A DNA stretch of 64,000 bases from Lumnitzera littorea. Its lineage: Eukaryota > Streptophyta > Magnoliopsida > Myrtales > Combretaceae. Below the pieces are notes generated by a model. The model made no database searches and was not told the origin of the DNA. It saw only the letters and a list, made by a program, of their open reading frames with translations. The DNA lies in the NCBI GenBank assembly GCA_024138015.1, contig JAMXBB010000003.1, positions 17,799,498-17,863,497 on the forward strand, read 5' to 3'. The position numbers and the translations under genes are program-made. Shown here piece after piece: positions 20,600-33,700 of the stretch (position 1 is the stretch's first letter; each line of letters starts with the position of its first letter).

Positions 20600-22478
20600 T
20601 CAGAGACAGCTCTTAGGCACAAGCACACCAGAGGTTGTTCCTCCAATATTATTGCACGAAGCAGTGGCTGGTTTGTTCATGTAAGTGAGATTAATGTCAT
20701 GCAACCTTATCCCCGTACATGGATTGGTCCTACTGCAATCAAATGTCACCGCTGCTTCAGTGGCAGACGTTCCCTTTATATTCCTGTAGGTCACTTGGCT
20801 GATCTTCACTCCGGAACTCTGTTTGGACAATGGAACATTTAATAGAATAATTTTCCCTACTTCTCATACCAAATGCATGCATGCCTTTTGTATGTTGGAA
20901 ATTACCTGGCCAGGACATCCTTGATTATATGGGCAGTAGTTTTGATCAATGATGATGGGATTCTTTACATTGCTCATCACTAAATTCTGAAAAACCACGT
21001 TCCTCACGTAGGAGTTTGTGGGCCTTGCCCATGATTTTATTCGAACCCCATTGTCTGATCCCGCAAAAACAGAATTAGTCAACGTTATGTTCTCCACTCC
21101 ATCCTCATCCGCACTTCTTGCCAAGCTTCCAATGCTGTTAATATTGGACCAGAAAAACAATTAATACCTCAATTAGGCTTTTTATTTTACTCTTTACAAT
21201 GAAGCCAAGCCTTGTATGATTACATATTATCGGGCAAGCTACTTTGTTTTGTTGAGGTTTGTAATAGTCAGATAAGATAACAGGTTAGATGGTCCCAACG
21301 ATGAGATTGTCAAAAAAAAAAAAAAAGCGGTCAACATACAGAATGTTATTAAAGGTTATTTTGTACCTTATTCCATGGCCGGGACCACATTTGATATTTC
21401 TCATCATCAAGTTCGTAGTACCAGGACCTATAGATATGCAATCGTCGCCTGTATGCAATGAGCTGCCGGTGATGGTAACGCCAGTGGAAGACTGCACGTG
21501 AATGCCATCCGTGTTAGGACTCTGGTCCGGAGCGTAGAGCTTCACATTTCTCACCGCGGCATTGTTGCAGCTGTTGATGACAAGGTGCGTCACTTGACTG
21601 TTTATTGATGTCAGCCCGCTTATGAGTACATTGTTCACCCAATTGAAAGTGATTGACTGCATTCTTAGCAATTCAACTATGTTATATGCAAATTAGATAC
21701 GAAATAAGTACATAGAATTCAACTTATTCATAATCTGCCCAAAATAGCAAAATATTTTACACGGATAGCATCTAATTTATTGTATAATATGGTAATTGAG
21801 TAATGAAATCATACAAAAATAAGAAAGTGAATTTATTTATTGTTTTCCTAAAATTTTAATTATGAAGAAACTATTGCATAACTACTTTATACGATAACTT
21901 CGTTTTTTTTTTTTTACGGGAAATGGATTATTAAATTAATAAAAATTTAAATATAGTGTGAAAACTTTCCATTATCCTTTAAATAGTAATTTAGATATAA
22001 AATAAGAAAGGTAGCTAGGGTACCCTACCCTTGCTCCAACGGGACAAGACTGTCCGGAGGTTCTGCAAGCCCAGAAACCCTGGGCACGAGCATCTAGGGT
22101 TCCGCCGAGTACCGTAATCCTATCGACCTTAATGAAAAGTATCCAATACCCTGAATTTCCAAGGTCCTTGTAATTGGTGGGGGCTACGATCGTCCCATCA
22201 ATCGTAACGGTGATCCTGTTCTTGCATGGTCCTCTGAACGTTATCGCCTTCAACAGGTACCTCCCTTTCGGCACGTATATGGTGGAGGCTTGGCTTGACT
22301 GACATGCTGAGGTCCACGCCTTTTGGAATGCCGATGTCGAGTCAGTCACTCCGTTCGCCTTTGCTCCGAACGTTATCACATTGTAAGTTGCTGCATCAAC
22401 GTTTGAGCCCATGAGAGAGCATGTTATTACAAGAAAGAATAGTACATGCAGGTGCAAGTAATGAGGACAAGTACTCAT
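20600..22478 (-). CDS. Polygalacturonase (GH28), gene 2, four exons
   Basis: Predicted secreted pectinase and close paralogue of gene 1. Exons: 22478-22029, 21656-21367, 21134-20906, 20818-20600 (450+290+229+219 bp), 395 residues, with GT-AG introns of 372, 232 and 87 bp in phases 0, 2, 0. The ATG at 22478 starts a leader with a hydrophobic LFFLVITC core and likely cleavage after VDA at residue 29. Catalytic signatures are NTD 198-200, DD 221-222, GHG around His244 and RIK 278-280. The conserved Asp94 in VTIDG is kept, unlike gene 1. A possible N-glycosylation site NIT lies in exon 3. The C-terminus is PKSCL. No stop or frameshift was found in the exons. The gene sits between the decayed Ty3/gypsy block and gene-poor DNA. 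Confidence 0.94.
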
Positions 22479-22830
22479 TTTGAGCTTGTTAATGTTATAT
22501 ATGGTATGGATGTTAACGTTGTTGAAGATAATAAGAGAAAAAACTGAGAGGAAACAGGACCCCCGTTAGATGAAGCAAAAGAGGCAGTTAGGGTCTGGTA
22601 CTTATAGGGATTCGAGCTCGGTTGCTGCTCATACAGTTAATTAATATATTATATTATATAATAATTTGCAAGTTGATGGAATGTTTATGTGCACGTTATC
22701 GCATAACGGTAGCTTAAGGATACCTACGTTGTGCGGACATGTACCTAATAACCTCTTTTAATAGGTACAACATTCCATTGCAGAATCTCTCAAGAGTTCC
22801 AGATCATGATTGAACGTGCTGTTGTATTTC
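22479..22830 (-). promoter_or_regulatory. Promoter and 5' leader of gene 2
   Basis: A TATA box, TATAAGTA on the minus strand at 22599-22606, lies about 120 bp before the ATG. Upstream are an AT-rich block (22640-22670) and the conserved ACGT-containing block at 22681-22700 (19 of 20 bases as in gene 1). This is the best-preserved TATA box of the three related promoters. Confidence 0.65.
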
Positions 22831-24240
22831 TGCATTATGGGTTGGACAGATATATCTACCAACTTTATTTATTCATTTATATATTCTTTTAACATAACAT
22901 AAACATATTCCGAGAATAATAATCATATACATATATATAACCTTATTTTAGATGAAGTCAAACTTAAACAAATTATTACGACTTTCAGCATCATCATTAT
23001 TGGAAGGTGTGCTGAGAATTGAGACAGCAACCATGAGATTATCATTTTTCTGTTTGGCGGAAGATTAGGAATAAAGTAAGGGAGAAGCAGGTAAATTTAA
23101 AGCTAACCGTGACTCACATTTCTGGCGACGGTTATGGGTGGAACAACGTGCATTTTTACCTCCATAATATAAAACAAATAACTTACGAGAGAATAATGGA
23201 ACTACACATGGGGTTTGAGATTGATATATTTGATAACTTAAGGGCTCAAATACCTTGTGCTCACATGCATGTTCTGTTGTGTCCTATCATTTTTCTTCTC
23301 AAATCATCAGGCGATGATTAGTCGTAGTTGTGATAATTATTCATCGTAACATGACTGTTACATTTCCGTAAATATCGAAATTTAGCACACGGGAGACGCT
23401 TTTTCGTGCAAAAAGATTTTTTGAAAGGCAAAAGTCCCAATGACTTGTATTTTATTCTGTGGATTACTTAGACATGACTTCGTGTTTACATTTCACATAT
23501 TGCATCTATTCGAAAGTTGAATCCGCGAGAAATTTCATAATAACCATTAAATTTCTTTTAACTTGTTTGGTTACTTAGAGTTGTGAATAAGCTAAGTCAA
23601 AACAATACCATGCTAGGTATACTCAATCTTCATTAAAATTTTGAACTTCAAGCCCACAATTTTTCAAAGAGTTGTAAATTCTAAATTAGTGACATTTGAA
23701 GAACTTCATCCTAAGATTGACTTAATTAAACTCTTTTAGTTTCTAACTTATGTAAACAATATTTTTCTCCTAATTAAAGTAGTATTAATTATATATAAGT
23801 TTTATATGAGCTATGACATATTTAAACTTGACACCAAGTTTAATTGAGCTTGCTAAATAGCCAAGATAAACATTATAATACTTAAGCTTAACTAGATAAA
23901 ATACTTGAATAGTTTGAACTCGACTTAGTTGTTATTGCTCTAAGCTTGAGTTAATATTGAGATGAACTTAGAGTAAATTATAAGTATGTTCGATTTATTT
24001 ATATCCCTAGGTCACTTTATAAAAGAAGAATGGAATAACCATTCTCCCTTTTACAAGGCTATCATCGTGTTTGGCTGCAAAATGACTCTTACATAATGCA
24101 AAATGGCTATCGCACAAAATTCCTATCATTGCTAGTTACAAAGTTGTAATTCCTTATTATAACTAATGGATAAGCTATTCAATGTCTTTTTCCCACATAA
24201 CTGTCTATACTTTATACATGATATTTCAATTCACTAGTTA
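22831..24240. other. Intergenic DNA, no gene recognised
   Basis: The stretch 23600-24010 is a decayed member of the AGCTT-rich dispersed repeat (words such as AAGCTTAACT and TAAGCTTGAGTTAA). The stretch 24020-24180 has MITE-end-like words also seen at 3340-3420. Nothing else is recognisable. Confidence 0.35.
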
Positions 24241-24339
24241 AGTTATGGACTTGATTACCAAGATAGAATTAATAAATTCTCATTAAAAAAAAAAATAATA
24301 ATAATAAATAAAAAAATAAAAAAGAAAGAAAAGAAAAAA

Positions 24340-25550
24340 AAAAGTGCATTATACAGCAAAACCTTTTGCTTCTTAAAGCCTAAATTTTGCCATAAGTGGC
24401 AAAATTAGTTGCTTATGTTGATTGTCACTTATCCCGATTTTTAGGCTAAGTGGTGAACTCGATGCCCATTCTATATGACAGGTGATGAATTTCCATGATC
24501 ACTATATAATTTCAGTGAATTTTACTACTTACATAGTAGGTAGTGAAATCACTACCCAACTTTTTTTCATTTTGTTTTTCCGTATAAATATTTATCTATT
24601 GTGTTAATTTTTAAACATCTTTTTAATTTTTTTAAATTAGTTAAATTAATTACTAAATTTACTATATGAATAATGATAATAGATAAATAAAAATTTAATA
24701 TTTAAATTAATTTAACAGTTGTTAAACAATATGAAATCTTATTGAATTCATAGATTTAATAATAGAGCACAAATACTAAAATAAACAATAATCGATTCAG
24801 TCAAACTAAAAAAATAACATACAATCAAAACTAAACTTATCAAAATCTTGAATAAATATAATCAAATCCACTAAAATATGAACATGAGAACAATTTATAT
24901 GTTTGGCCTTATACCCAATAATGACACGAATTCATAACAAATTTGAATATTTTTTAACTATTAAAAGACAAATATAAATTCATGATGTAAAAAATGATAT
25001 AAGATGAAACATACTTACCTTGAAGCTTTTCATTTCAAGTAAGTCTACTCTTGAAAAAAAAAAATCAAAACAAAAAACTAATTATGAATATGAATAGTTA
25101 CTATAAAATATGACATAAATTGATGAATATTTACCTTAATATGTATTTTCCTTTAGCAATATTTACTCTTAAGTACAATACAATACAAATATTAAATGAA
25201 ATGTCAAAAGGAAAAATTCATAGAAGTGGAAATTGATGGAGGAAGTAGAAGAGAGACTAACCTAAGAAATTTAAGGATGGAGGTGTGAAAGAACTATAAG
25301 CTCTTTCTGAGGTCTTTTCTTTTCCCCCTAGTAAGGCATCTACGTATGTGGCAAATCTTATCGCATTCTAAAGGCAATTGGCAAGATTTTTCTTGTCAAT
25401 GTCTTATCACACTTATGTAGTGAAAATTGTCACTTAATTTACATCAACGATAAATGTAGCTGCTTAATAATAATAAAAAAATGGTTTGCATTGAGCAGTG
25501 AAAAATTGCCACATATGTTTGTCACTTAATAAAAGAAATTTATATTAGTG
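24340..25550. mobile_element. Possible CACTA-like (En/Spm) non-autonomous element
   Basis: Read from the upper end on the minus strand, the sequence begins CACTAATATAAATTTC and carries repeated GTGACAA, GTGGCAA and AAGTGATAA-like words. Similar words (AAGTGGCAAAATT, TTGTCACTTA) lie near 24390-24440 in inverted orientation. Short motifs repeated near both ends are typical of CACTA elements. The lower end has no clean CACTA and there is no transposase, so limits and class are tentative. Confidence 0.35.
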
Positions 25551-26939
25551 ATTTGATCCCAATCATACCACTTGACCATGGCTTAAAAACTCTTACAAAT
25601 TAGATCACCTATCTATGTCATTTCATTATTGAATCACCTAACTCCGACCATAAGACACATGCAATTTGAGCAACCTGATTACATCAAGCCCTTATTGAAC
25701 CACTAACCAAGATCATTGGACCTAATTACTTGTACCACTTAGACTATATTGAACCCCATTGGACCAATTGACCACCATTTGACTCACATAACTTGAAACA
25801 CCTAGCTATATTGAATCATCTTTGAACCACTTGCCCATAACTATTAAACACATACAAGTCAAACAATTTAACCACATTAAACCCCTCGAATCACCTCAAC
25901 ATATCCAAATTGGGCCGAGCTAGGTTGAGTTGAGCCATGGTGGTTTGGTTATGTCTAATGAGCTATGTGAGGCATGTGGTCCATGTGAGGTGGTTTTTCA
26001 AGCTAAGGTTCTCAAGAAAGGGCAAGATGATTTTGGTAAGTTTAGTTATGTTCTTAATCCATTACTTGTATCATAAATGCAATTAAATAATGTACTATTA
26101 TTTAGTATTTTCTTTAGAAATCTTGTTCTTTTCTCAATTTAGTCAATTTTGCCAACCAAAGTTACCATTATTATACTCTTTTAAGATGTTGAACATTCGT
26201 ATGTTGAATTAATGCATTGATAAACTTTTGATTCATCCAAACAAAGTCTATGGAAAGGTTGGAGTTGTTCTTCACAAAGGATTGTTTGAACCTTCTCAAA
26301 GATTCAATTAATTCCTAATATTTTTTACTTGTTTGATTGATATTTTTCACTTTCTATACAAGAGATTGATCTGGAGCCATACTCAAAAGAAGCCTTCTTT
26401 GTACAAAATTTTCAACTTCTCTTTGTAACTACTTAAATTTTGGAATTGTGGTTAAATTGCACTTTCCTACCTGTGAAAACAATGAAATATGTGCATGAGC
26501 TAGACATGCACAAATTATTAAATATAGCATGTCATCAAAATTCAAAATGGTTCATAGTGTTTTTATTTATGGGGTTTCTAAGAGGCTTCTTAGATAATGG
26601 TATTAGTATTTTGAGAAACTATGTATGTCATTTCTTAACTATAATGGGAAGAATCATAGATGATTTGCTAATTCTAAATGAATAAATTTATGGGGTTTAC
26701 TATATTGGAAGTAAAGATAGACTATATTAAAGAAGAGTTCTACAATATAAGAAACGATTTTTAGTTAATAAACTTACTTTAATAGTTGGAAAGTTATGAT
26801 TTTAGTTAATAAACTTTTTTTTTGCATGAGGTGAAATAGTCTCCGCGTGCCCATTTAGCCAAAGAATTGCTTATTGCCCTGTATGGATCGGTTTTCCCTT
26901 TCTTATACATTGTATCAAAAAGTGAATGTTATTTGCATT
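25551..26939. other. Intergenic DNA, no gene recognised
   Basis: The stretch 25550-25900 is a low-complexity CA/TT-rich region with repeated ACCACTTG/GAACCAC words. No supported coding region follows up to 26940. Confidence 0.3.
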
Positions 26940-27240
26940 TACATATGCATTTATGACTCCTTTGAAATTGGATGAACCTTTGCAAGTCTTTCAAGGCCTT
27001 TAGTAGCTCAAGTCCTAGTAGAGGTAGATATGTTCCTTGGCATCCATTCTTTTGTTGCATACTCATACATTCTCTTGAACTACTGGAGGTTCTAATTCAA
27101 CAAATGGGATCTAAAATGTTCTTGGTCGATATTTATACATTGAAAACATAAACAGCTATAATATAAGTCATATTGCCAACTCTTTCCAACACTTCAAAAG
27201 GTTCCATATATCTTAAACTAAGTTGATGATTCGTGATATG
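26940..27240 (-). pseudogene. Ty3/gypsy integrase C-terminal fragment
   Basis: At about 27130-27240 the minus strand reads NHQLSLRYMEPFEVLERVGN and then MTYIIAVYVFNV, matching the KLSPRYxGPFEILERVGxVAY pattern of the integrase C-terminus in plant Ty3/gypsy elements. A downstream ILDPI piece fits the next conserved block. There are stops and frame changes and no other part of the element nearby. It is a different lineage from the pair at 9-20 kb. Confidence 0.55.
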
Positions 27241-27249
27241 AATTGTACA

Positions 27250-29080
27250 TACAGACCTAACAAACTATCTTAACAAAATAGGTAGTCTTCATCTTCTTCC
27301 TTCAGATTAACTATATAAGAAAAAAAAAAAAACGAAATTTTATTATTTGTAATGTGTAGTAAAATATATAAGGAAAGCCAGCAGATCGGCAACTTGATTT
27401 CATTCGCATTGATCTTTCTAATGGGCATTTCCATCCAATTGTCAAATCTTTTCACTGTAGCTGGCTATTAAATTTCTAATGGTCCCCTTATTTTTTGGAT
27501 AGTTGTCTTTTTAGATTTTGTTATTATATTTAATATAAATTTGCAGAGCAATAAATAAATAGCATTTTTCTTTATTACATAACCCCAAAGTTTTTGTAAA
27601 TGCAAACGCATTGATAAATGAACTAGCTAATAATATCACGAAAACTGAAGACATCCACATGAAGCAATTGGCTAATTGCTGCTGAAGAAAGTTCATAGGA
27701 CCGTAAAAAGTGGGATTTTAGAATGGGCCACGTGCCGAACTAGGGCTAACCTACTCCCTAGGATTAAGTCCTGAGTGGAGAAGCAATAAAGTAAAGCATG
27801 CAACAAATTAGATGGTCAACCTGTATCACGTGCTCTGTATGTATATGCCGAAGTTATAGAAATGGAAACACAACGGCATATGCCCTAAGACATGGAAGCC
27901 TTGAAACAAGGACTCCTGAAATCAATGAATATATGCATGAATCTACGCCCTCAAATTTTTATTCAACAAAGTACCGGTACACCATATGTTCTTCAATGTA
28001 TTCAGCCAGAACTTACTAATCTATCGTGCAAAGATTAAAAAACGTGGATAATTCTTGAAATTATTATTATTATAATTATTATTATTACAACAACTTGCTT
28101 GTATAATTTAATTGCGGGTAAGTAATAACACTTACTTCTGTAATTAACGGGGAATGGAACTACTATTTCGTGTCATTGTGATAGTGATTGTATGAGTTTG
28201 ATACGGCTGACTGCCGATTTACTCCTGTTCATCTTTTCATCTTTGTGACTTTCCTGAGCAATTAAATTAGAAAATAAGGTGGTAATTCATATCCACAGGT
28301 TATGGAACATTCTCCGGCAATTAAAATGAGAAAAGAAACATTTCAATGAAAGTGTTATAATATCCACATAGTTTTGAGAAGAAGAGTTGGTAGCTTTTAC
28401 ACACTTGTGTACGTGGAATGGAATGGGATAATAAAGTCGTCTTTTTAGAATTAAAAGATTGAATGAACTCTTTAGGAAGAAATCTAAGCTTCTTTCATGG
28501 CTTCATTATTGGCTGATATAGGTGCCTTTTTGGAGCAATTACTGTTTGAAAAAGAAGCAGAGAAGAAGAAATTATTGGTCAGGTGCAAAGCATGGGAACT
28601 GGGGAAAGACTAAAACCGGTCTTTTTAACAGATCCTCGACTCATGGGAGAGGTCATTGTCAGACATCCCTAAGGAACCTAAATGAAGGTCGTTTCGTCCA
28701 TACTCTACTTGCGAGAGGGAAATAGATAGAAAAAAGAGCATGACATTGACGGCTATATACTTGCAATAGATTATAAAATAAAAAAATCAAATCAAATCCC
28801 GACGGCTCCTAATGCTCAGTTCAGGGAACCTGATCCAACAACATTTGTGTCGCGAAAAACTGCCTTCCTACGCTAATTATAGTCGTTTCGGTTCCGACTA
28901 ATCCGATAAAAGTACCGGAATTTTGACTCAGAAGGAGGAAAGCACGGGCATACATGAACCGATCACAAATAATCTGCTACCTATTGGTGAGGATACAATC
29001 CATCGCTCCTATATATTATTCCCAGTAAAATCATAATTTTGATGTCCCGTTTGATATTCTAGAATGAACTAGAATAAAAT
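27250..29080. other. Intergenic DNA, no gene recognised
   Basis: The composition at 27700-28000 and 28480-28980 is less AT-rich than the surroundings. A 38-codon ATG frame at 28497-28613 is rich in Leu, Glu and Lys (ASLLADIGAFLEQLLFEKEA), but nothing supports it as a gene. It could be a remnant of a broken exon. Confidence 0.3.
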
Positions 29081-29258
29081 TGCATTTTCGAATCTAATTT
29101 CTTTACCTTATATTTGGATGCAGTTTTAAAAATCAGAATTGTGATTCCTGGGACTTGTAGATTTTGACTTGCATTTTCGAATCTAATTTCTTTACCTTAT
29201 ATTTGGATGCAGTTTTAAAAATCAGAATTGTGATTCTTGGGACTTGTAGATTTTGACT
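29081..29258 (+). repeat. Tandem duplication, 2 x 89 bp
   Basis: Copies 29081-29169 and 29170-29258 differ at one base (GATTCCTGGG against GATTCTTGGG). The near identity means a recent event, unlike most repeats in the window. Diverged relatives of the unit follow to about 29440. Confidence 0.95.
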
Positions 29259-29796
29259 TTAAAAAGAATTTCGATTTTAATTTTAAAGGGTTGGAATTAC
29301 GATCCTGTTTCAGCTGATTCATGTATAATCATATAAATAACTGATTCCAGCTTTAAGGAGAATATCAATTCCGATTTTAAAGAGCTGAAATCGCAATTCG
29401 TTCTAGTCTATTTATGTATAATTACATAAATAATCTCCTATAGGGCATTTTTCTTTTTTAAATAGAAAGGTAGTAGTGATACAAATTTAACTATAGTGAC
29501 TACTAGTCGATCCTCCAGAGTTTACCACTTAACACAGAAAAGCCATGTGGATATAAACAGAAGTGGAATCTTGTAGCGATACAAATTTAATCATAGTGAC
29601 TACTAATTAACCTTTAATATTCAAAAGCATCTACCCAGTTTATGTTATGCTATTCGAATCAAACCCTATACGATTTATATTGTTAAATTTTTCTTTTGGC
29701 CAAAATATAGTTTAAATTAAAAGATGATATTTACGCCAGTTGTAAATATAAATAATAGCATGTCTGCAATTGTTGATGTTTTATCCTTATCAAAGA

Positions 29797-30073
29797 GTAA
29801 TTCATGATAATAGTATGGGGGTGATATTTGTGATTAGTCACCTAAGGTAAATTATTTTTATAGGGTAAAGATACATGTATTTTTTTGGTAACATTATAGA
29901 AAAAATAATGTTACTAAAAAATAAATGTATCTATAAGTAAATCATGATAATACTATGGGGGTGATATTTGTGATTAGTCACCTAAAGCAACTTATTTTTA
30001 TAGGGTAAAGATACATTTATTTTTTTATGACATAATAAAAAATGCACCGTTACCAAAAAGTTATAAAGTGTTG
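29797..30073 (+). repeat. Tandem duplication, period 140 bp, with hairpin
   Basis: Copy 1 (29797-29936) and copy 2 (from 29937) share a nearly identical first 95 bases (GGGGGTGATATTTGTGATTA and onward). Copy 1 ends in an inverted repeat: arms 29870-29897 and 29905-29931 with a 7-nt loop, differing by two bases and one indel. In copy 2 the right arm is degraded. Confidence 0.85.
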
Positions 30074-30485
30074 ATTGATATCAACTTTTATAATGGATAA
30101 TATATATATAAAAAAATGAATACCGTAATGAAAAGACTTTGTTACATAAAGTACGGAAAATCACCCAAAGAAAAGGGAAAAATGAGTAATTTCCAGCAAG
30201 TGACTGATCCCAAAAATCCCCCTAATAGTGTGTTATACAGAAGATGTGGCATGTAAAAATGTATTCTCAAATTTTGATATTTTTACGGAAATATCAGGGG
30301 TAGATATTCTGTGTTTTGGTAAATTACAATATCTTTTTATTTAAGTTCGTAAATTCCTAGTATAACATGCGGTTTGCACAATGGATAGAAGAAATATCAG
30401 GTACGTCAAATTTCTAACAATTACTTCCCATTCGACCTCCTCGTTCATTCATTCGAATTTTACTATGCAACAAATCATTCTGATA

Positions 30486-30620
30486 CGTAATTTCTAAAGA
30501 CAAAAGTTGTGTTATGTAATGTAAAAAATCTGAATTCGAATCGTAATTTCCAAAAAATAAAAAAAGAAAAAGAAAAACTGTGTTGTGTAATGTAAAAATT
30601 CCAAATCTGAATTATCATTT
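30486..30620. repeat. Imperfect tandem units, about 55-70 bp
   Basis: Two to three blocks of the form CGTAATTTC, A-rich spacer, TGTGTTATGTAATGTAAAAA, TCTGAAT. The third is partial. Nothing coding. Confidence 0.6.
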
Positions 30621-30643
30621 CTGAAAAAAAAAAAAAGTTATGC

Positions 30644-30764
30644 AACATATACACACACACACATATATATGCACAAAACATCCACATACACTTAATTCAC
30701 AAATGAAGGATATTTTTGTCAAATATTATTATATACATATTCTATTCAATTTTGAATATAACAT

Positions 30765-30795
<31 letters not shown>

Positions 30796-30796
30796 C
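30644..30796. repeat. (CA)n and (TA)n microsatellites
   Basis: A short CA run at about 30650-30662 and a TA run of about 14 units at 30767-30795. Confidence 0.85.
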
Positions 30797-33700
30797 TTAG
30801 AATGGAATCAACAAATTTTTTTGTTGTTTTTAAATACATGAATAGATTGGATACTCCGTATTTCATTATTCATTCCATTCCACACCATTTCATTATATCT
30901 CATTTTGTTTTATTCATACCATTTTTTATGCACCAAATTTGAGACGAATACTTTCCATACTAATGGAATTGCTACTCAAAATGAAATAAATAACATATGT
31001 ACATATAGATATATTGTTTTGGATAAATATCACATTTGATACTTAAATTTTATTTATTTTTCAATTAACTACATAAAATTCAAAAGAGCTACCAAATGTC
31101 TCATTTGCCTCATTGTCTTTATTTTTTCTTTTGTTTCTCTTCAATAAGAGTCTCATTGCATAAATTTGCTCAGGATACAAACATTGTACAAAATTAATGC
31201 ATGGTCCTTAATATTACTTAGAAAGCCTTTTCTTTTCTTTTTTTTCTTTTACTACTAACACGGAGAAATCCTTGAAAGGACTTTTTAGAGGAAAGCTTTC
31301 CCAGCAACTCATGGAAAGCTTTCTTGTAAGAAGTCCATTTATGGACTTAGACATAGATTTGAGCAAGTATAGAGTGGATAAAGTATGATATCTTATTTGT
31401 ATCCTACTCTATTGTTGTAAGTTCCTAAATTTTTGTGCTCAGAACTTATCTTGAGATACCTTAGAATCACCTTGTATCTTATAAATTTTATAGGCTATAG
31501 GGTATCTTATGGAACTTCTTTTGTTTAACTTTATCTTCCTTCTAAATATTATACAAACACATAATCAATATCAAACTTATAACTACGTCAATTGACCAAA
31601 TAATAACAATTTGAAAGATTCTTATATTTACAACATATTTAATTGTAATAATATGAAACTTTGGTGGGTAAAATAGAAAATATTTTTACAATTAAAAATG
31701 TTCAACTTTTGATTGGATTATGCTAAATTATGTTTTTAACTTTTCTTTTCAAACCATTAAAATAAAATTTTTATGAAATCATAAAATTGTTAGACACAAA
31801 ATACAAAACCATGTACTAAATAACTCCAGTAAAATATCAATAAGTTAAGAACCGAGATGCTTTTTATATCTTACCATATTAGGGTTAGTAAAAGAGGAAG
31901 AAAATAGTGTAAAATTGAGATGGTAAAAAAGAAAAAAAAACCCAGAAAGTTTCACCTAAAAAGAAAAATGAGAAGAAGAGAGAAGGACAAGACAATAGAT
32001 ACAAGAGCTCATAATCTTAAGGGTTTTTTATAGGTTGAGCTTTCATTATTATTTTCTTTAAGGTTAAAAAATATAACAATATTAATTTTTTTATTTATTA
32101 GTATTATTCAATTATTATTATATGGTGCATACAAGATACTTTTAAATTTGTATTTTGTATATTTTAGAGTACAGGTTCTAAGATTATATAAGGTATCTTA
32201 ACGTGGTGCCTATACTTTACCTTATGAGAGAAGATTTTAGGAAATTACTATCTGAAACCTACTATTTGACCCTTTTTACCCATCTTGAATCTACCTAATA
32301 AAGTAGGGTTCAGGTGGGCTCCTATAGAATAGAATTACCTACTCACCCCCACTTCTACAAATTTTATTTATGCCATGTTTAAGGAGAAAAAAAAATTGTA
32401 TAATTAAATATTAATGGCATAAGAAATAAAATCATGCATAAAGTTTGTTTAGATTTTCACAATTATCTTCCATAATTTTTGGTAATTTTTTGCAACCTTG
32501 TGTATTATTTTAATTTTATAATTTTGTTGGAGTTAATGAATTATGTGAAAATGAAACTTTATCAACTATACTTTAAAAATTAATAAAAGATGCCACTTTA
32601 TTCCTTTGAAAATTCTCTTCCATTTTACTTTTCTACAAAGATTCATTTTTTATTATAAACACTTTTCAATTCTTTCTAAGGGAGAATACTTTAATTTTAT
32701 CTAAATTTTTTTTCCCTATTTTTGATTTCTTGCATATATATTTTTCATTATTTTTGTAAATTTTCATCTTTTTGTTTTATTTTTGCATGATATCTCCTAT
32801 CTTCTAAAAAGTTTTTTATAACTTTAATATTTACAAAATGCTATAAACTATTACTTTTATTTCTTAAATATTACTTTTATTTCTTAAAATTGTTCTTTTG
32901 TTTGAATATACTCTAAAAACTACATTTTAATTATTATTAAAAAAATTCCCTTTTTATTGATTATTTTTGTGATAAAAGGTTAGTTCCTTACCATAAAGCT
33001 TTTTATTCCTCTAAAATCCACCATTTTATTTGATTTTTTATAAGTGCCAAAACTTTTATCACTAATAATTCTTTTTATATTTGAAAACTTCCTAAGAATT
33101 ATAGTTTTGTTACTTCAAAATTTTTGAACCAAAAATAGATTTATTTGAATAACTATTAGAAAATAAATAAATAAGAGAGAACAAATTGAGTTTTGTTTAG
33201 ATTTTAGGTTAAGTCAAATTTAGGTTGTGGACATTAGGCGAATGGTCTAAGCATTCCTTGAAGGTCGATGGTGGCTACCAATAGTAAGGGGTTATGTTAG
33301 CTAAACATGGTTGGTTGTGGTGGACACTCTTTAGTTTTTTGTCAAGTGGCTTGAGAAGGTGGTTTCAAGAGGAGCCAGTGGATTCATGCACAATGGGTAG
33401 AGGAGTGGTGGCTTTAGAGATGGTTCTTATCTTTGTTAGGTGTTTATAAATGTAGGATGTGAATGGGAGTGGCTTAAGAGTTGATTTAGGGGTTAAATTA
33501 GGGTAATGGAAGCTCGATGGTAGGAAAGATTTATCGGCTTGAAGGCAAGGGTTTTGGACTCTTAAAACTTTGATATTAAATGGAAGTGACAAAATTTAAA
33601 GTGGAATGGAGGTGTATAATTTGTATCGTGTGTGTTTTGAGGGTACAAGAAATACCCCTATTTATAGAGGTGGAGTTAAGACAAGCTTGGAAAGCTAGTT

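Noticed and set aside
28780..28980. Organelle DNA insertion
   Set aside because: Composition differs from the surroundings, but I could not match it to any plastid or mitochondrial gene I know.
33365..33592. Possible small secreted protein gene
   Set aside because: It has no ATG (the frame begins with TTG), is low in complexity and sits in an LTR-like setting; kept only as a low-interest finding.
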